A DNA stretch of 64,000 nt from the NCBI GenBank assembly GCA_964017065.1, contig OZ024784.1:13807152-13871151 (forward strand), given 5' to 3'. How positions within the stretch are numbered: the first letter of the stretch is position 1; the number at the start of each line of letters is the position of its first letter. This document shows positions 10,201-20,466 of this stretch, one piece after another. The notes beneath the pieces are model-generated. The model saw only the letters and a program-made list of their open reading frames with translations, did not search any database and was not told where the DNA came from. The position numbers and the translations under genes were made by a program. The DNA is from Haliclona indistincta (taxonomy: Eukaryota; Porifera; Demospongiae; Haplosclerida; Chalinidae).

Positions 10201-11089
10201 TGTGTTATTGATATCTTACACCAAACTGCTCAGAGCTGCAATAGTTCCCTTCCCATTCTCTCGACTTTATACATCACTTGATACCTTCTCTGTGGTCTGG
10301 ATATATAATGGAAACCTTGCTTACTTTGGACCAAAGCATGCCCCGCTTATCGTATTTTCAGTTATTGTTGCTCTCTTATTAATCTTTCCATACGTGTTCT
10401 TACTAACTACGCACAACTTCTTGCAGAAGCTAAGTGGTAAAGAAGACTCAAAAGTAGAAGCATGCTTTACCTGGATAAGGCTGAAACTATTTCGTTTAAA
10501 GCCCATATTTGATGCTTATGATGCTCCATTAAAAGGTGGTCAACGATACTGGACTGGACTACTACTGATCTTGCGAACATTCATATTCTTTACTGTGGCA
10601 GTGTCTCTTGCTACAAGAAGTCCACCAGTTCTGAATTCAGCAGTAGTAATAGTAGCATCTACAATACTACTAGGAATGATACTCACAGTAGGAGTTTACA
10701 ATCAAAAGAAGATACGCGCTTTGGAGTGCATCCATTATATCAATCTGGCCTCTCTGGAATTCATCAACCTTATTCTCGATCTCGTTGGGCATAGTGATGG
10801 TAATGCTAAAGCTATTGTTCTTAGCGTCTCAGTTGCTGTGGCTTTTATATTATTTCTATTTGCTATTGTGTATCAGATCTACCAAAAACTGCAAAAAAAG
10901 ATTCCTGCTCTCGAGAAGTTTGAAGTTAAGATGAAGATGATGTACGATGACGACACCATTACTGCTACTAATGCCACAAGTCACATTGACACTGTTATAG
11001 ATGAGATAGATCAGCGTCGTACATCATCATATACATTGACCACAGAAAACAATCAAGTGACAAAGACAACAATTTCTATCAATGACTAA
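7235..11089 (+). CDS. Large beta-helix / multi-TM receptor-like protein A
   Basis: A single 1284-residue open frame without introns. Residues 1-24 are a signal peptide (LILVLLLFVAPSSSA). Residues 25-740 form a long ectodomain with many NNT/NSS glycosylation sites and repeated short strands (FQDNTGS, FINNTAVVGSGL, FRDNHAETFGGAIYA) typical of right-handed parallel beta-helix proteins. Residues 748-860 are a cysteine module: CPPGFQIS, CVCND, CPIAYCS, NRSGFLCGVC, CFECS. Then 8-10 hydrophobic segments run to about residue 1235, including INLDFGIETCFYDG between early segments, and a 50-residue polar tail with Thr and acidic residues ends the protein. Protein B at 12032 has the same order of parts. 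Function is unknown; a cell-surface receptor or adhesion role is inference. It is not a classical 7TM GPCR by any motif I can see. Confidence 0.8.
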   Translation: MRCRKMGCLILVLLLFVAPSSSAAHDFIVHPSDDPGACSQTAQLCFPLTHYLNDFATFNFTEARLVFLPGIHALPEREDRGVYTIRDVQGLSIIGQPQAVIRCSGSTGLAFLNITGLNLDNITVEKCGVGLTEPFLGNSTNLLDDNDLNLLGHGIAMRAALFMSLVKNLTLSGIIVTNSTGYGMIAVNLIGNTMIKKVQFSNNNLQALHDTQCTAALSRHCKGGNLVFIFTDTESVCPDIATTHTVLVQESVFRVGIDLTPAFQPFIFLNGEIPPFYGGGGIGLTLAQSTYGVNFILDNATLIENIAYTGSNLYITVFEQVSNFSITITNSKISYGNSMIESGDVKLTGLFVLATGFSFAYGIKPPLNFIPACIADSQNFQFNIEDSEFIKNNANLVCAGLLYLWGESSAANTRKITIQNSVFQDNRGDSIIAIFEISNFEEVFPFKIFMTNLTFARNKVSEQNGFARTFRQEIVVINSVRNIQFSGCLFQDNTGSPLRITESTVSMIGMNQFINNTAVVGSGLFLEEGSTIYFEPQSVTLFRDNHAETFGGAIYAVITSYKCFYQILSPDPDDFPRLIFQNNSASSAGDAVYGNVDNCLLEQFTGVADSDIVFSEISTFLDHTNEDSLITSTGHRLCLCSNGSSVPNCNDSLSLSLDTFPGQLFQFTVAVRGYDGRFGVGYTPANLHTDFVRNVTGIDLGRNQLIQQLSHGCSNLSFNFYAIPQTVTINLLASVGRVFNTFPIHVNLMPCPPGFQISNETSQTQCVCNDLIQDRQLTCDINTLTVSRNRYLWVGTSNQTGIPRVTIGVCPIAYCSQTRTTVNIDSADEQCSYNRSGFLCGVCSDGLSVAIGSSRCFECSNVYLLLILVFAVFGVLLILLLTVANLTIATGMINGLLFYANVVKVTNLQNNSPGADFLLPFSIFINWINLDFGIETCFYDGFDGYTKAWLQYVFPFYLFFLMGVAILVSSKSTKLSSVLPRNIVAVFATVLLISYTKLLRAAIVPFPFSRLYTSLDTFSVVWIYNGNLAYFGPKHAPLIVFSVIVALLLIFPYVFLLTTHNFLQKLSGKEDSKVEACFTWIRLKLFRLKPIFDAYDAPLKGGQRYWTGLLLILRTFIFFTVAVSLATRSPPVLNSAVVIVASTILLGMILTVGVYNQKKIRALECIHYINLASLEFINLILDLVGHSDGNAKAIVLSVSVAVAFILFLFAIVYQIYQKLQKKIPALEKFEVKMKMMYDDDTITATNATSHIDTVIDEIDQRRTSSYTLTTENNQVTKTTISIND

Positions 11090-11157
11090 TGCTACAATTA
11101 TAGCATCTATAATTTTTTATAATTATTAAAATTTAGTAAAATTTTTGTGGTAACAAA

Positions 11158-11988
11158 ATGGAAGATGAGAGAGAGAAGAATTCTAGCAGTCTGTACAAAC
11201 CAAACGAGCTCAGTAAAGTGACGATAGAACTGGAAGGAAGACTAGGATCTAGAGAGGGTCACGTACTATTACCAAGACAGACGCAAGAGCTGACTATCGG
11301 TGAAGCTGACGATGAAGCAACAGTCGGTTTAGAGAGACTGATTACAACCTTGCGAGTTGGAGAGAGCAATGATTATGTGATCAACTGCACCACATTGCCT
11401 TGTCCTCCATTGCAACTCGCGCAGGGGGTCGCCAATTGTCTACAAGATCCAGTGTGGTACAACATTAGACTTGTTAACTGCATCAGAGCCGAAGAGTCGT
11501 GGAGAATGGTCCCACATGAGAAACTGGAGTGTGCTAGTCATCACAAAGTGATCGGTAATGAGAGGTTCAAGACAGGGAAACATTGTGCCGCTGCAAGACG
11601 CTATTCTAAAGCACTCAAGTATCTAATAAGTATTTCTCCATTGTGTGCATCTAATGAAGAAAAGCAAGAGGCTGCAGAGCTCAAAATGACGTGTCTGTTG
11701 AACTTGGCAGCCTGTCAGCTCAAACTGAATGCATTCCACAAAGCCTGTAAGAACTGTTCCAAAGTGCTGGAAACTCACCCAGGAAACCTCAAAGCTCTCT
11801 ACAGAAGAGGTCAGGCACTGATGTTCATGAACGATCTAGACTCTGCAAGACGAGACTTAAAAGAAGCTCAAAGTTTAGATCCAAACAATAGAGCAGTGAA
11901 TGATATACTAAAACAACTACAATCAAAATATCAGCAACAAAACAAACACTATCACACAGCTCTTAAATCAATGTTTAGTGGAAAGTAA
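11158..11988 (+). CDS. FKBP-like TPR co-chaperone, intronless
   Basis: 276 residues in one exon. The first 130 residues resemble a degenerate FKBP fold (VTIELEGRLGSREG, a glutamate-rich ELTIGEADD stretch, LITTLRVGES) without the usual prolyl-isomerase active-site residues. Residues 145-265 form three TPR units: GNERFKTGKHCAAARRYSKAL, then LLNLAACQLKLNAFHKAC and ALYRRGQALMFMNDLDSA. This is the layout of TPR immunophilins, nearest in form to FKBPL-type proteins with an inactive domain. Such TPRs usually dock the HSP90 C-terminus. It lies 69 bp after receptor A and ends 44 bp before the 3' end of receptor B. Lack of introns suggests an old retrocopy. The FKBP assignment is weaker than the TPR one. 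Confidence 0.65.
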   Translation: MEDEREKNSSSLYKPNELSKVTIELEGRLGSREGHVLLPRQTQELTIGEADDEATVGLERLITTLRVGESNDYVINCTTLPCPPLQLAQGVANCLQDPVWYNIRLVNCIRAEESWRMVPHEKLECASHHKVIGNERFKTGKHCAAARRYSKALKYLISISPLCASNEEKQEAAELKMTCLLNLAACQLKLNAFHKACKNCSKVLETHPGNLKALYRRGQALMFMNDLDSARRDLKEAQSLDPNNRAVNDILKQLQSKYQQQNKHYHTALKSMFSGK

Positions 11989-12031
11989 AGTGTTATAATC
12001 ATGTAACAACAATAATCATAAATGTCAGTAG

Positions 12032-15000
12032 TCACACGTTATTGGTGGTCGCTCCATATATTGCTCCTGGGCACGTTGCTCTCTGCCTTGGTCGCTCTGG
12101 TAGAGGTGCCTCGTGTAGTAGCACCTCTCGTTCAATGTCTGAATTGGGCCGCTGTTCTCTCTCAAACATTCGTGCTGGGAGAATGTCATCGTCAAAACGA
12201 CCGTCTTCAACATCTTCATTGATTCTGTCATAGTCCTCCTGTTCTCGTGTATCAAACAGTGGAATGTACTCATTCAGTTGCTGCAGTCTGTTTCTAATAG
12301 GACTGTACCAGCACAATACTTTCAGCATGACATAGATTATCATGTAGAGAAGAGGGGCATATATCAGAATCATCTGGACAGTAGCAGTCGTAAGAAAGTG
12401 GCCATCTTTATTCTGATAGATATAGAGTGTGTCAGCATAGTTGAAGAGACTGATTCCATTGATAATAGCCAAGCAGGAAAGAATGAGCGAATCAAGGATG
12501 TTGAAGAAAGGTTTTTCGTATGGTTGACAGATGGCATGAATAGTTAGCATCACTATCAGTGAAATCTCCAACCAACCGTACATCTCAATCGCACTGTGTG
12601 AGAATGCCATGCAAGCAGCTATCACAAGACGGTATATAAAGTAAAGTCCACCAAAAAATCGCATCGAATCTTTAAAGCAGGATTGGAATGCATCAAAGAA
12701 TGGCTTCAAGAGCAAATTTAGTTCACGAGAAGAAGGAAAACAACAGCGTTTGTCCCAAAAGATGACAGAATTAGCCATATCATTTTGATGCCTACTGCGT
12801 ACCTTCTTGCAAAGATAGTAGAGAGGATGACTAATGAGAACAAGAGGCACAAGTATAGCATACAACAGTACTATGACTGCTGGAATAGCATATTTCAAAT
12901 GTTCCAAAGAAAAGAACTTAGTTTCGCCAGACAAAAACACCACATCTTGAATTGGTTCAAACCTGTCCGTTCTCAAAGTGGTTTTTGTCAGAATTTGAAA
13001 GGACACTTTGCAAAGTTGAGAGTATGTGATAATGAAGAATGCTGTGATTCCATGAATGATAGCATGACCTGATCTGTGAATGTATCTACACATTGCTCGA
13101 AGCTTAAGCCTAGCTCGATTCTGTTCATCTCTCTTGGGTAGGCAGCTGCAGTAGTGCATGAAAAGAGCCAGAACTACTATCAACAGTATTCCATACAATG
13201 CTGTGACGTACTTAAAAGCAAGAATGTCCAGAACTGTAGCTCCTTTAAAGAGGCAGAAAGAAAGTATGTCAATTCGGAAGAAGTCCAAGTTCAGAAAACC
13301 AAACAAAAATCGATATACATCAGTTAGAATCTCAATTGTGTATGGAAAATGGATTCCACCAAATGCTGTTATTTCAAATAAGTCTAGCACCTGAGCAAAG
13401 AAAATGAAGCTGTTGGCTGCTCCAGAGGTAAGACTAACTCCAAAAAGTATCACTGTGATAAATAGTATCGTGAGAGGAAGCAGTTCAGAGACGATATAAA
13501 ACAAAATCCCCAATCCAGGTTGGGGACAACTTGCACATAAGAATCGATTTGAATGGTAGTAAACAGTCAGATTGTTATCACAATTGCCACATAAATTACC
13601 CGAACGATTCTGAGGTCCACAAAGCTGTTCCTCTAGTCCTTCACACTTTGAAGATAGTAAATATGACCCAGATGATGTATTGGGGTTAGCACAATAACCT
13701 AAAGGACAAGGAGCTGTCAGGAGATGAATTTTATTGTCGACTTTTGAACATCCAGCCCAGTAGCCATTTTTCAACACACCCTGGTTAGTAGTCTCATTAC
13801 ATGCAACTATACCATCATAGGGAGTGCCAGTAGAAGCTGAACACACACAAGAGAGCTCATTTGGGTCAAGTACGTATCCTGGTGGACACTGGTCAAGGTT
13901 TGATAACACTGTGATGCCAACCTGCCTGTCTGAGACTGTGCGAAGTGTGTAGTTGATCCAAGATCCTTGCATTCCATTGATCTGTACAACATTTCCAGAC
14001 ACATACTCGAAAGCAGTGGGAATATCACAAGTCTTGGAACTAGCATTATTCTTACTGGTCTCAAATACTGTGCTCACAGTGTTATTCAGTTCATCTTTTA
14101 TAATCAGTGGTAGGGAAAATCGAAGTCCAGGGAACGCTGCATGGTCAATTTCTTGCAAACTGATGTTACTAGCATCAGTACTTATTTCCATTGGACGATA
14201 TTTAGGATCATAAATGAATTGTTTTTCCCACCTGAACACTTTATAAGGGTTAATTTTTCCATCACTACTATTGAATGAGGCTCTGGCACAGGGTAACAGT
14301 GAAGAGGCATATATAGAGTGGCCTCTATCTCCAGCAGTGTTGTTAACAAAGTCAAACAGTGTCTCCCACTGATCTGGAGGAAGCACACGCTCATAGCGAA
14401 TGAAGCAACGTCGAGAGTTAACATAGTCAAGTTTGTCGATTGTGCCATAGTAAATAGCTCCTCCATACTTCATAGCATGGTTTTCTTGAAATACAATGGC
14501 AGAGTGTTTATAAGCCGTGATACCAGCATAGCCCATCAGAGAGATCCCAGCACCTCTATCAGCATGGTTTCGCCAAAAACCGACAAATCCCAAAGGTAGG
14601 ATGTGAATCCTGCCTGCTGTAATGTAGATGCCAGAACCATGATTATCGTGGAACCGACTAGTGTTGAGATAAATAGAAAACTCATTACTAAAGAGAATTC
14701 CTATACCCAAGAGGTCTTCTCCATCAGATGATGTGGCAGAATTACCAATGAAGTCACAGTCATCAAAGTAAGGATTAGGAAGGTAACCATCGTTAATGAG
14801 CGACCAGTCATCTGGATACAAAGCCACTGCAGCTCCAACATCAGCTCTGTTTCCCTCCCAGCAACAGCTCCTGAATGAGATCTGGGTTGTTCCGGGATTA
14901 CTTTCTAAGGCTCTAGTAGAATAGACTGCAGAGCCTCCACCATAGAGTGCTCTGTTCGAATGGTACTTGACGTTATGAAAATTGTAGGCATTACTGTTGA

Positions 15001-16033
15001 TGTGAGTATTGTTGTAAAAGATGTAACCAAAATGAATACCTCCTCCTCCCTGATGGGCTGTATTCTCCATCAGTTGACTACTGTTGACAGTGATGTTGTT
15101 ATAGCTGGCTGCCTCGGTCATCTGGAAGGCAATCCCTCCACCAATGGGAGCACTGTTACCTTTAAAAGTGCAATTTTCGACAACAAAGTTATTTCTAGAA
15201 GCAGAGCCCATCAGTGCTATCATTAGACCACCTCCCCAACCAAGACGCTGGACACGAGGACCTTTACTGTCAGCAAATGTGACTGCATTTGGTGAAATTG
15301 TCTCAGCAACATTATCAACAAACAGACATCCGGTGATACGATACTGGTTATTACTAGTGAGAGGGTTGTGAGCGACATCGTCACCACAGTAATGAGGGTT
15401 GCCAACAGAACAAGATGTGTGCTCAATGTAAACCCCGCTACCTCCTGGGTATACTGGAGTTTGAGAAAAGTTATTATAGCCAAAAGTGCTGTTTTCAATA
15501 CGAACACTTCCACTAACGTCGTACATTGCCACACCACTGCCTGGTCCATGGCTGCAAGTGATAGACTCTAGACTAACATTAGTACAGTTGAGCAGATAAA
15601 TAGCAGATATCATTCCGAAAGTAATATTTGAATCATCGTAAGAAGCACTGCTGCTATCTTGAACTGAGCCACAGTACGTGAAGTTAACATTGATAATAGT
15701 GAGGTTAGAAACCTTGATGAACTTTAACCCAGCACCATCGTCACATTGAACGACTGCTGCTAAACTAGAGCGATTGAAAGAGACTATGCTTATGTCCACT
15801 AGGTCATAGAAATTTGCCACTCTGGGGATTTCTTGAATATGATCAGAAAGAATTTCAATGACTGTGTGGTCTTTGACTCCGTTTGCTGCGTAGTCCAGTG
15901 TTTGGCAAGCCACTGCGCCAGTCCAGCATTCAGCAATGTTATTCCCGTTCTTAAAATCCACGCGCAGAGTGTTCGTGGCAGTGGCAGCGACTGCAATGGC
16001 TATCAAGAGAGGGATGAACGCTACATGCTTCAT
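12032..16033 (-). CDS. Large beta-helix / multi-TM receptor-like protein B
   Basis: One uninterrupted frame of 1333 residues. The ATG at 16033 is chosen because the nine codons upstream open only with GTG and because it is followed directly by a signal peptide (VAFIPLLIAIAVAATATN). The ectodomain has many N-glycosylation sites and beta-helix-like repeats (NSTFGYNNFS, CTFKGNSAPIGGGIAF, SRFHDNHGSGIYI, VFQENHAMKYGGAIYYG). Residues about 714-834 carry the same cysteine module as protein A: CPPGYVLD, CVCSAS, CPLGYCANP, NRSGNLCGNC, FLCASC. It is followed by 8-10 hydrophobic segments with FLNLDFF where A has INLDFG. The roughly 90-residue tail is rich in Asp, Glu and Arg. It is a diverged paralogue of A in opposite orientation, with the FKBP-TPR gene between. 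The molecular role is unknown. Confidence 0.8.
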   Translation of the reverse strand: MKHVAFIPLLIAIAVAATATNTLRVDFKNGNNIAECWTGAVACQTLDYAANGVKDHTVIEILSDHIQEIPRVANFYDLVDISIVSFNRSSLAAVVQCDDGAGLKFIKVSNLTIINVNFTYCGSVQDSSSASYDDSNITFGMISAIYLLNCTNVSLESITCSHGPGSGVAMYDVSGSVRIENSTFGYNNFSQTPVYPGGSGVYIEHTSCSVGNPHYCGDDVAHNPLTSNNQYRITGCLFVDNVAETISPNAVTFADSKGPRVQRLGWGGGLMIALMGSASRNNFVVENCTFKGNSAPIGGGIAFQMTEAASYNNITVNSSQLMENTAHQGGGGIHFGYIFYNNTHINSNAYNFHNVKYHSNRALYGGGSAVYSTRALESNPGTTQISFRSCCWEGNRADVGAAVALYPDDWSLINDGYLPNPYFDDCDFIGNSATSSDGEDLLGIGILFSNEFSIYLNTSRFHDNHGSGIYITAGRIHILPLGFVGFWRNHADRGAGISLMGYAGITAYKHSAIVFQENHAMKYGGAIYYGTIDKLDYVNSRRCFIRYERVLPPDQWETLFDFVNNTAGDRGHSIYASSLLPCARASFNSSDGKINPYKVFRWEKQFIYDPKYRPMEISTDASNISLQEIDHAAFPGLRFSLPLIIKDELNNTVSTVFETSKNNASSKTCDIPTAFEYVSGNVVQINGMQGSWINYTLRTVSDRQVGITVLSNLDQCPPGYVLDPNELSCVCSASTGTPYDGIVACNETTNQGVLKNGYWAGCSKVDNKIHLLTAPCPLGYCANPNTSSGSYLLSSKCEGLEEQLCGPQNRSGNLCGNCDNNLTVYYHSNRFLCASCPQPGLGILFYIVSELLPLTILFITVILFGVSLTSGAANSFIFFAQVLDLFEITAFGGIHFPYTIEILTDVYRFLFGFLNLDFFRIDILSFCLFKGATVLDILAFKYVTALYGILLIVVLALFMHYCSCLPKRDEQNRARLKLRAMCRYIHRSGHAIIHGITAFFIITYSQLCKVSFQILTKTTLRTDRFEPIQDVVFLSGETKFFSLEHLKYAIPAVIVLLYAILVPLVLISHPLYYLCKKVRSRHQNDMANSVIFWDKRCCFPSSRELNLLLKPFFDAFQSCFKDSMRFFGGLYFIYRLVIAACMAFSHSAIEMYGWLEISLIVMLTIHAICQPYEKPFFNILDSLILSCLAIINGISLFNYADTLYIYQNKDGHFLTTATVQMILIYAPLLYMIIYVMLKVLCWYSPIRNRLQQLNEYIPLFDTREQEDYDRINEDVEDGRFDDDILPARMFEREQRPNSDIEREVLLHEAPLPERPRQRATCPGAIYGATTNNV

Positions 16034-16110
16034 CGTTGCAACATCACGTGTTATTTGCACAAAGGGTTATTATTTTGAGCTTGTACGTACAAGGAGGCAT
16101 AATTGTATTG

Positions 16111-17914
16111 TCAAGGCTTGCATTTAGTAAGTGTGTCTATAATCTCGAGCAGTTGAGATCGACAGTTAATGACTAGAGTATCTCCTTCGCCATCCACCAA
16201 CACTTCCATAGTATGATAGCTCTTGAGAGCATTTCGGAGAATGTCCATAGAACAGCTCTCAACTATGCATGTGAGATCGAATCAGATAAAAACGTAGAGA
16301 GTTGGTACTCACCATAAACTAAGAGGTCTTGTTCAACTTTATTCATTAGAGTCTCATGAAGCTGCCGTAGCAAAGCTGATTCTGCAGTAACAAAAGCACA
16401 CGTGAACATGCAGTATGTCACTAAGCTACCATTAGGTAGTTCTCCCTCCATTTTTGCCAATTCCATTGCAACAAACCAGTAGCCTTCAATGTACGGTTCC
16501 AACACACTTCGAAGAAAGGCGAGATATTTCACAGCCTCAGGAGATGAACTTACCTACACATAACAAAAAGTGTTGCAACAGTACATGTATGAAGATCGTC
16601 TTATACAAAATGAGATGCAAGTGTGACTATGCTAGAAGCCCTTGGTGCATGTAGCCTAATGTCCTTCACTACAGGCTTGTCCAGTTACTTACTTTAAGAC
16701 TAACAACACCAGCAAGCTCATTCTCTCCATCTTCATCTCCATCATCCCATGACATCTTAGAGCACCTACTGACACCTCCATGACTACTATACGACTAACA
16801 GAATACAGCAAAACGGTCATTGATTGAGAGCAAAGATTCTTCCTACTTGCTGTTTCTTGAGTATCTCTGCTGCTGATAGTGTCTCGATGCCATCCATCAG
16901 TTCAGTAGTAACATCAACACACGGCTACAGTGAGTAAAGTGTACTACCATTATGGTTGGTTATCATGATAAGAATCACTCACGGGAGCAAACACAAACTC
17001 TCTTGAGAATATCCTACACAGAAGCAGTGCTGCATCTGTCAACTGAAAATAAATCACAGGGGTGACAATCCATAGCGATTTGAGCAATACAATTAACCTC
17101 ATCCTGAGAAACAAGCACTTCTTTGTTTGTGCCCACTTTAGCAGGCCAGTCACTATCCTCATCATCCTGGTCTTCCTCAGCCTGATCATCGTCACACACC
17201 ACCTCTATACCACATGCTACAACACAGTGTAACAGACTGCTTACCAACACATCAAGCACTCACCGATTATTGCTTCTCGTATAAACATAGTTGCCACTTG
17301 GTTTGCGTGATGAAATAGCTCCAGTGCAGACGGTAGTTCTTGCAGTGGGGTACTGATGATGCTGGTAGCTTTATCATAGAGCAACAGATTGCTCAACAGT
17401 GTGATTGTATAATGAACTGCTTCAGAGGATGAGCCTGAGAATCCCAGTGCTCTGAAACAAGACAAATACTAGTGCTCAGGGAGATAAGAATGGGGCAACC
17501 CCCTACCTGCCGCTAGCCAATGCCTTCTGTGATAACCACTCATAGTCAGTGATAAGCACTGAGAGTTGTACACCCTGAGTGAGGTAACATAGACTACTCA
17601 ACTCATACCACATCAACACACCTGTCTGTGTTTGGTGAGTAGGAGGAATGATACCATAGCACTAGCCATCAGAGAAGAACAATTAGTGAAATCTGTTCAG
17701 ATTATAAAGTCAAAATTACTATTACTACTCTCATACTGTAGACAATGTGGTGGCTGAGAGCAGTGATCTGACGACGTGTGAAGCTGTCAGTGGTGGAGAA
17801 GGCAGCAAAGGAGGGAGAAGATGGAAACGATTGCTGTCCCTGTCTGCTGGAATATGTCATGTCCATTAGTGAGCATCGTGAGATGACAGAAGACTCTAAA
17901 TACTCCTGAGAGAG

Positions 17915-17962
<48 letters not shown>

Positions 17963-19150
17963 GTTGATAGGCAGGGAAGTGAGGTTATTGACAAGAGTAC
18001 AAGCCCAACAAGGACTAACCTGAAGAGAAAAAGGCTGAGCAAAGTCAACTCTAACAGAACCAACATTCTGTGTCAGCATGGTCCAGGTGCCCTTCAGTGC
18101 TTGCAGTAAGCTCTCTGGTGTCTTGGTCTTTCCCTATCATAAGAGTATGCTATGAGCTAGCAAGATGAGTGCCGACTCACCATAAGCTCTTCTCGGATAA
18201 AATTTCTTTCAACGTTCTATGAGAATGTAAGCTTCAGTATATTATGCAGATACATAATAAATGAACTCACTCTATCATAGCAGATGCTAACAGGAACAAT
18301 CAGTATATCTGATACCACTCCTGAGTGAGACCGTGTGAGTAAGCAAACTTGTGAGTGACGATGAATCAAACAAACCTTCCTTGATAGCAGACACTAAGAA
18401 AGAGAGAAGACCAGCCTTAGGTTGACTGGGCTTTCCGGTACGACTCCGAGAACCCTCTAAAACAAAAATGTACTACAAATAGAACAAAAATTTGAAAGCT
18501 CACCAAGAAAGATCTCTAAAGTTTGATTGTTTTTTAATAATTGCTCAAAATACTATAAAAATTAGCATAATGGTGAGTACTAAGGTGGTAATATCATGAT
18601 GGCTACCTCATGCAGGCACTCCCAGTACAAAGTAGCACTATCAGCTCCAACACCACTATGGAGCTTCCTACGAATGAAGAACCCACCAAGGTGTCGAATA
18701 AGATGCCTATAGGTGGATATTGTAATAACTTGGTGTGTATTCAACAAATCAGCTCACGTGAAAAATGAAATATTCAAGTTTTCTGTAATGATACAAAACA
18801 AGTGATGCTACAAACAGTGTAGAACTTACCTCCTGCAGCAATATGGGGCACCTGAGAGAGAGAGACAGAAAGAGAGAGAGAGAGGAAAATGAATTTCTGC
18901 TAAGATTACCGTACCTTTATGTTGTATTGAGCGAGTATGAAAGAGATAAGAATGTAGTCCAAGTGACTTTTATGAGAGGGGAGAAACACCATTGGGACCC
19001 CTTGCTGGTAAACAGAGGGAAAACCAGTAGAACAAAGAATAGAAACAACACACTTTCTGAGCTGTTAATAGCATTTCAATATGGCTCCTCTGTACATGCA
19101 TGTGTTTGAATAGACGGCCCAGAACCCTGAGCAATACATACACTGACAGT

Positions 19151-19205
<55 letters not shown>

Positions 19206-20183
19206 ACTTGTACTACATAGACAGGGTTATTAAAATTAACTAGATTATGTTATAACAGCTATGTTTAGTGTCACCTTAGCAACCACTTGTATACTTGTCC
19301 TGATGCATTTCTCACAATACCAACAGCTCTTGCTCTCTCCTGCTTCACCAGAGCCTCTTTGGTGATTGACACTGCACAGAGAGAGAGCTCTCACACATAG
19401 CCATACATCAAACAAACCTTTCTCATTATTTTGAGATTCTAACAAAACCTGGGCACTAGTCTCAATCGCCCTTTGTACTCTGTGTATGATGTAGTTGCCC
19501 ATTGCTATTCTAGCACACACACACAAACCTGTCCGAGGACAAAGCAGCATCTCTGACATCAGGCATAGGATAGCCGAACTCCAGATGATATGCATACCCA
19601 GGTAATGGTAGCAGCTTACGCCACCAACTGAGAGTATGGTTAGTATAGGATGATGGACACATGATGATATACCTGGACTTTATTGACGAGACACTGTCTA
19701 ATTGAAGGACATCTTGCAATCCAGCAGAAGCAAACTCTTTAGAGACAAATTTGGTCTAAATTGCAAATCATCAATAATTCACATGTGAGCAATAGTAGTA
19801 CTCACTCTGCTTGAGGGAAGACAATGACTGCAACATCGAGAAACACTGAGCACTTTCTGTGACTTTGCAGTCTGGGCTTCACTCAGATCAATACCAAGAG
19901 AGGGAGTAAAACCATTGGAAAATCTGATAATATTGGCCTCATCCTGCAGACACCATATTATAATGATATCACAAAATATCACCGTCTTTTAGTTACGTAC
20001 TGCTTTCTGCTCTTTGTATTGAAGTCTGCGGCGATACCTAGCCAGTCTGGCTGGTGGTGGTTGAGCAGCATGTGGTCTAGTGTTGCAGCTGCCCCTGCTG
20101 GTATCAAATCTCTCTCGCCTTGGGCCATTTCGCTGCCATTTGGCATACACCTTGTCAATGCGTTCCATACGGCTTGGTTCCAT
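16111..20183 (-). CDS. GPAM: Glycerol-3-phosphate acyltransferase 1, mitochondrial
   Basis: Acylates sn-glycerol-3-phosphate at position 1, the first step of glycerolipid synthesis, at the mitochondrial outer membrane. Many small exons read on the minus strand, from ATG 20183 to the stop at 16111-16113. The acyltransferase blocks appear in order: FLPSHKSHLDYIL (motif I, H-x4-D, near 18950), VPHIAAG (18840), HLGGFFIRRKL (18680), LEGSRSRTGKP (18440, motif III), ILIVPVSICYDR (18300) and VRVDFAQPFSL (18050), matching human GPAM. The C-terminal helical part includes LEPYIEGYW (16500) and ends in a short exon 16111-16258. The N-terminal SRCCSHCLPSS corresponds to the GRCCYSCTPQS of GPAM. GA-repeat tracts lie in introns. 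It is divergent from adducin, 283 bp between starts. Confidence 0.9.
17919..17961. repeat. (GA)n microsatellite in a GPAM intron
   Basis: Near-perfect GA tract with one GGA interruption. On the gene strand it is a CT-rich run, perhaps extending the polypyrimidine tract of the intron. Confidence 0.9.
19152..19203. repeat. (GA)26 microsatellite in a GPAM intron
   Basis: A pure GA run of about 52 bases. A shorter GA-rich run lies at 18852-18883. On the coding strand both are TC tracts. Confidence 0.95.
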
Positions 20184-20466
20184 TGCAACAGTCCACTGAA
20201 ACGAGGATTGCCACTGTAGCTAGCCTAGAGGACAGAGAAAAAGCACGCCACGCTGGTTAGGCGTGTCAAGTAGGTGCGGTCAAGTAGGCTATTAGACTAT
20301 TAGGGTACGGGTGTGGCCGGCCGTGTGTCGACTTTGCTTCACGTGCGCCGGCTACTAGCTACTGACAACATAACAGCAAACGATAGAGAACTGGTGTTGT
20401 TGCATAACTGATCTAATCCTGTCTGTGATGACTGTGGATTTCTTGTTAGTGAAATAACTATCGGAC
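20184..20466. promoter_or_regulatory. Divergent promoter GPAM / adducin
   Basis: This 283-bp gap separates two opposite start codons. It is richer in G and C than neighbouring introns, includes GGCCGGCC at about 20317 and GTCGAC nearby, and shows no obvious TATA box. It most likely holds both transcription starts. Confidence 0.45.

Noticed and set aside
16034..16060. Nine-codon upstream extension of receptor B
   Set aside because: It begins with GTG; the ATG at 16033 leads straight into a signal peptide.
12022..16078. Numerous plus-strand frames of 60-95 codons across 12-16 kb
   Set aside because: They are shadows of the 1333-codon receptor B frame on the minus strand and have no features of their own.
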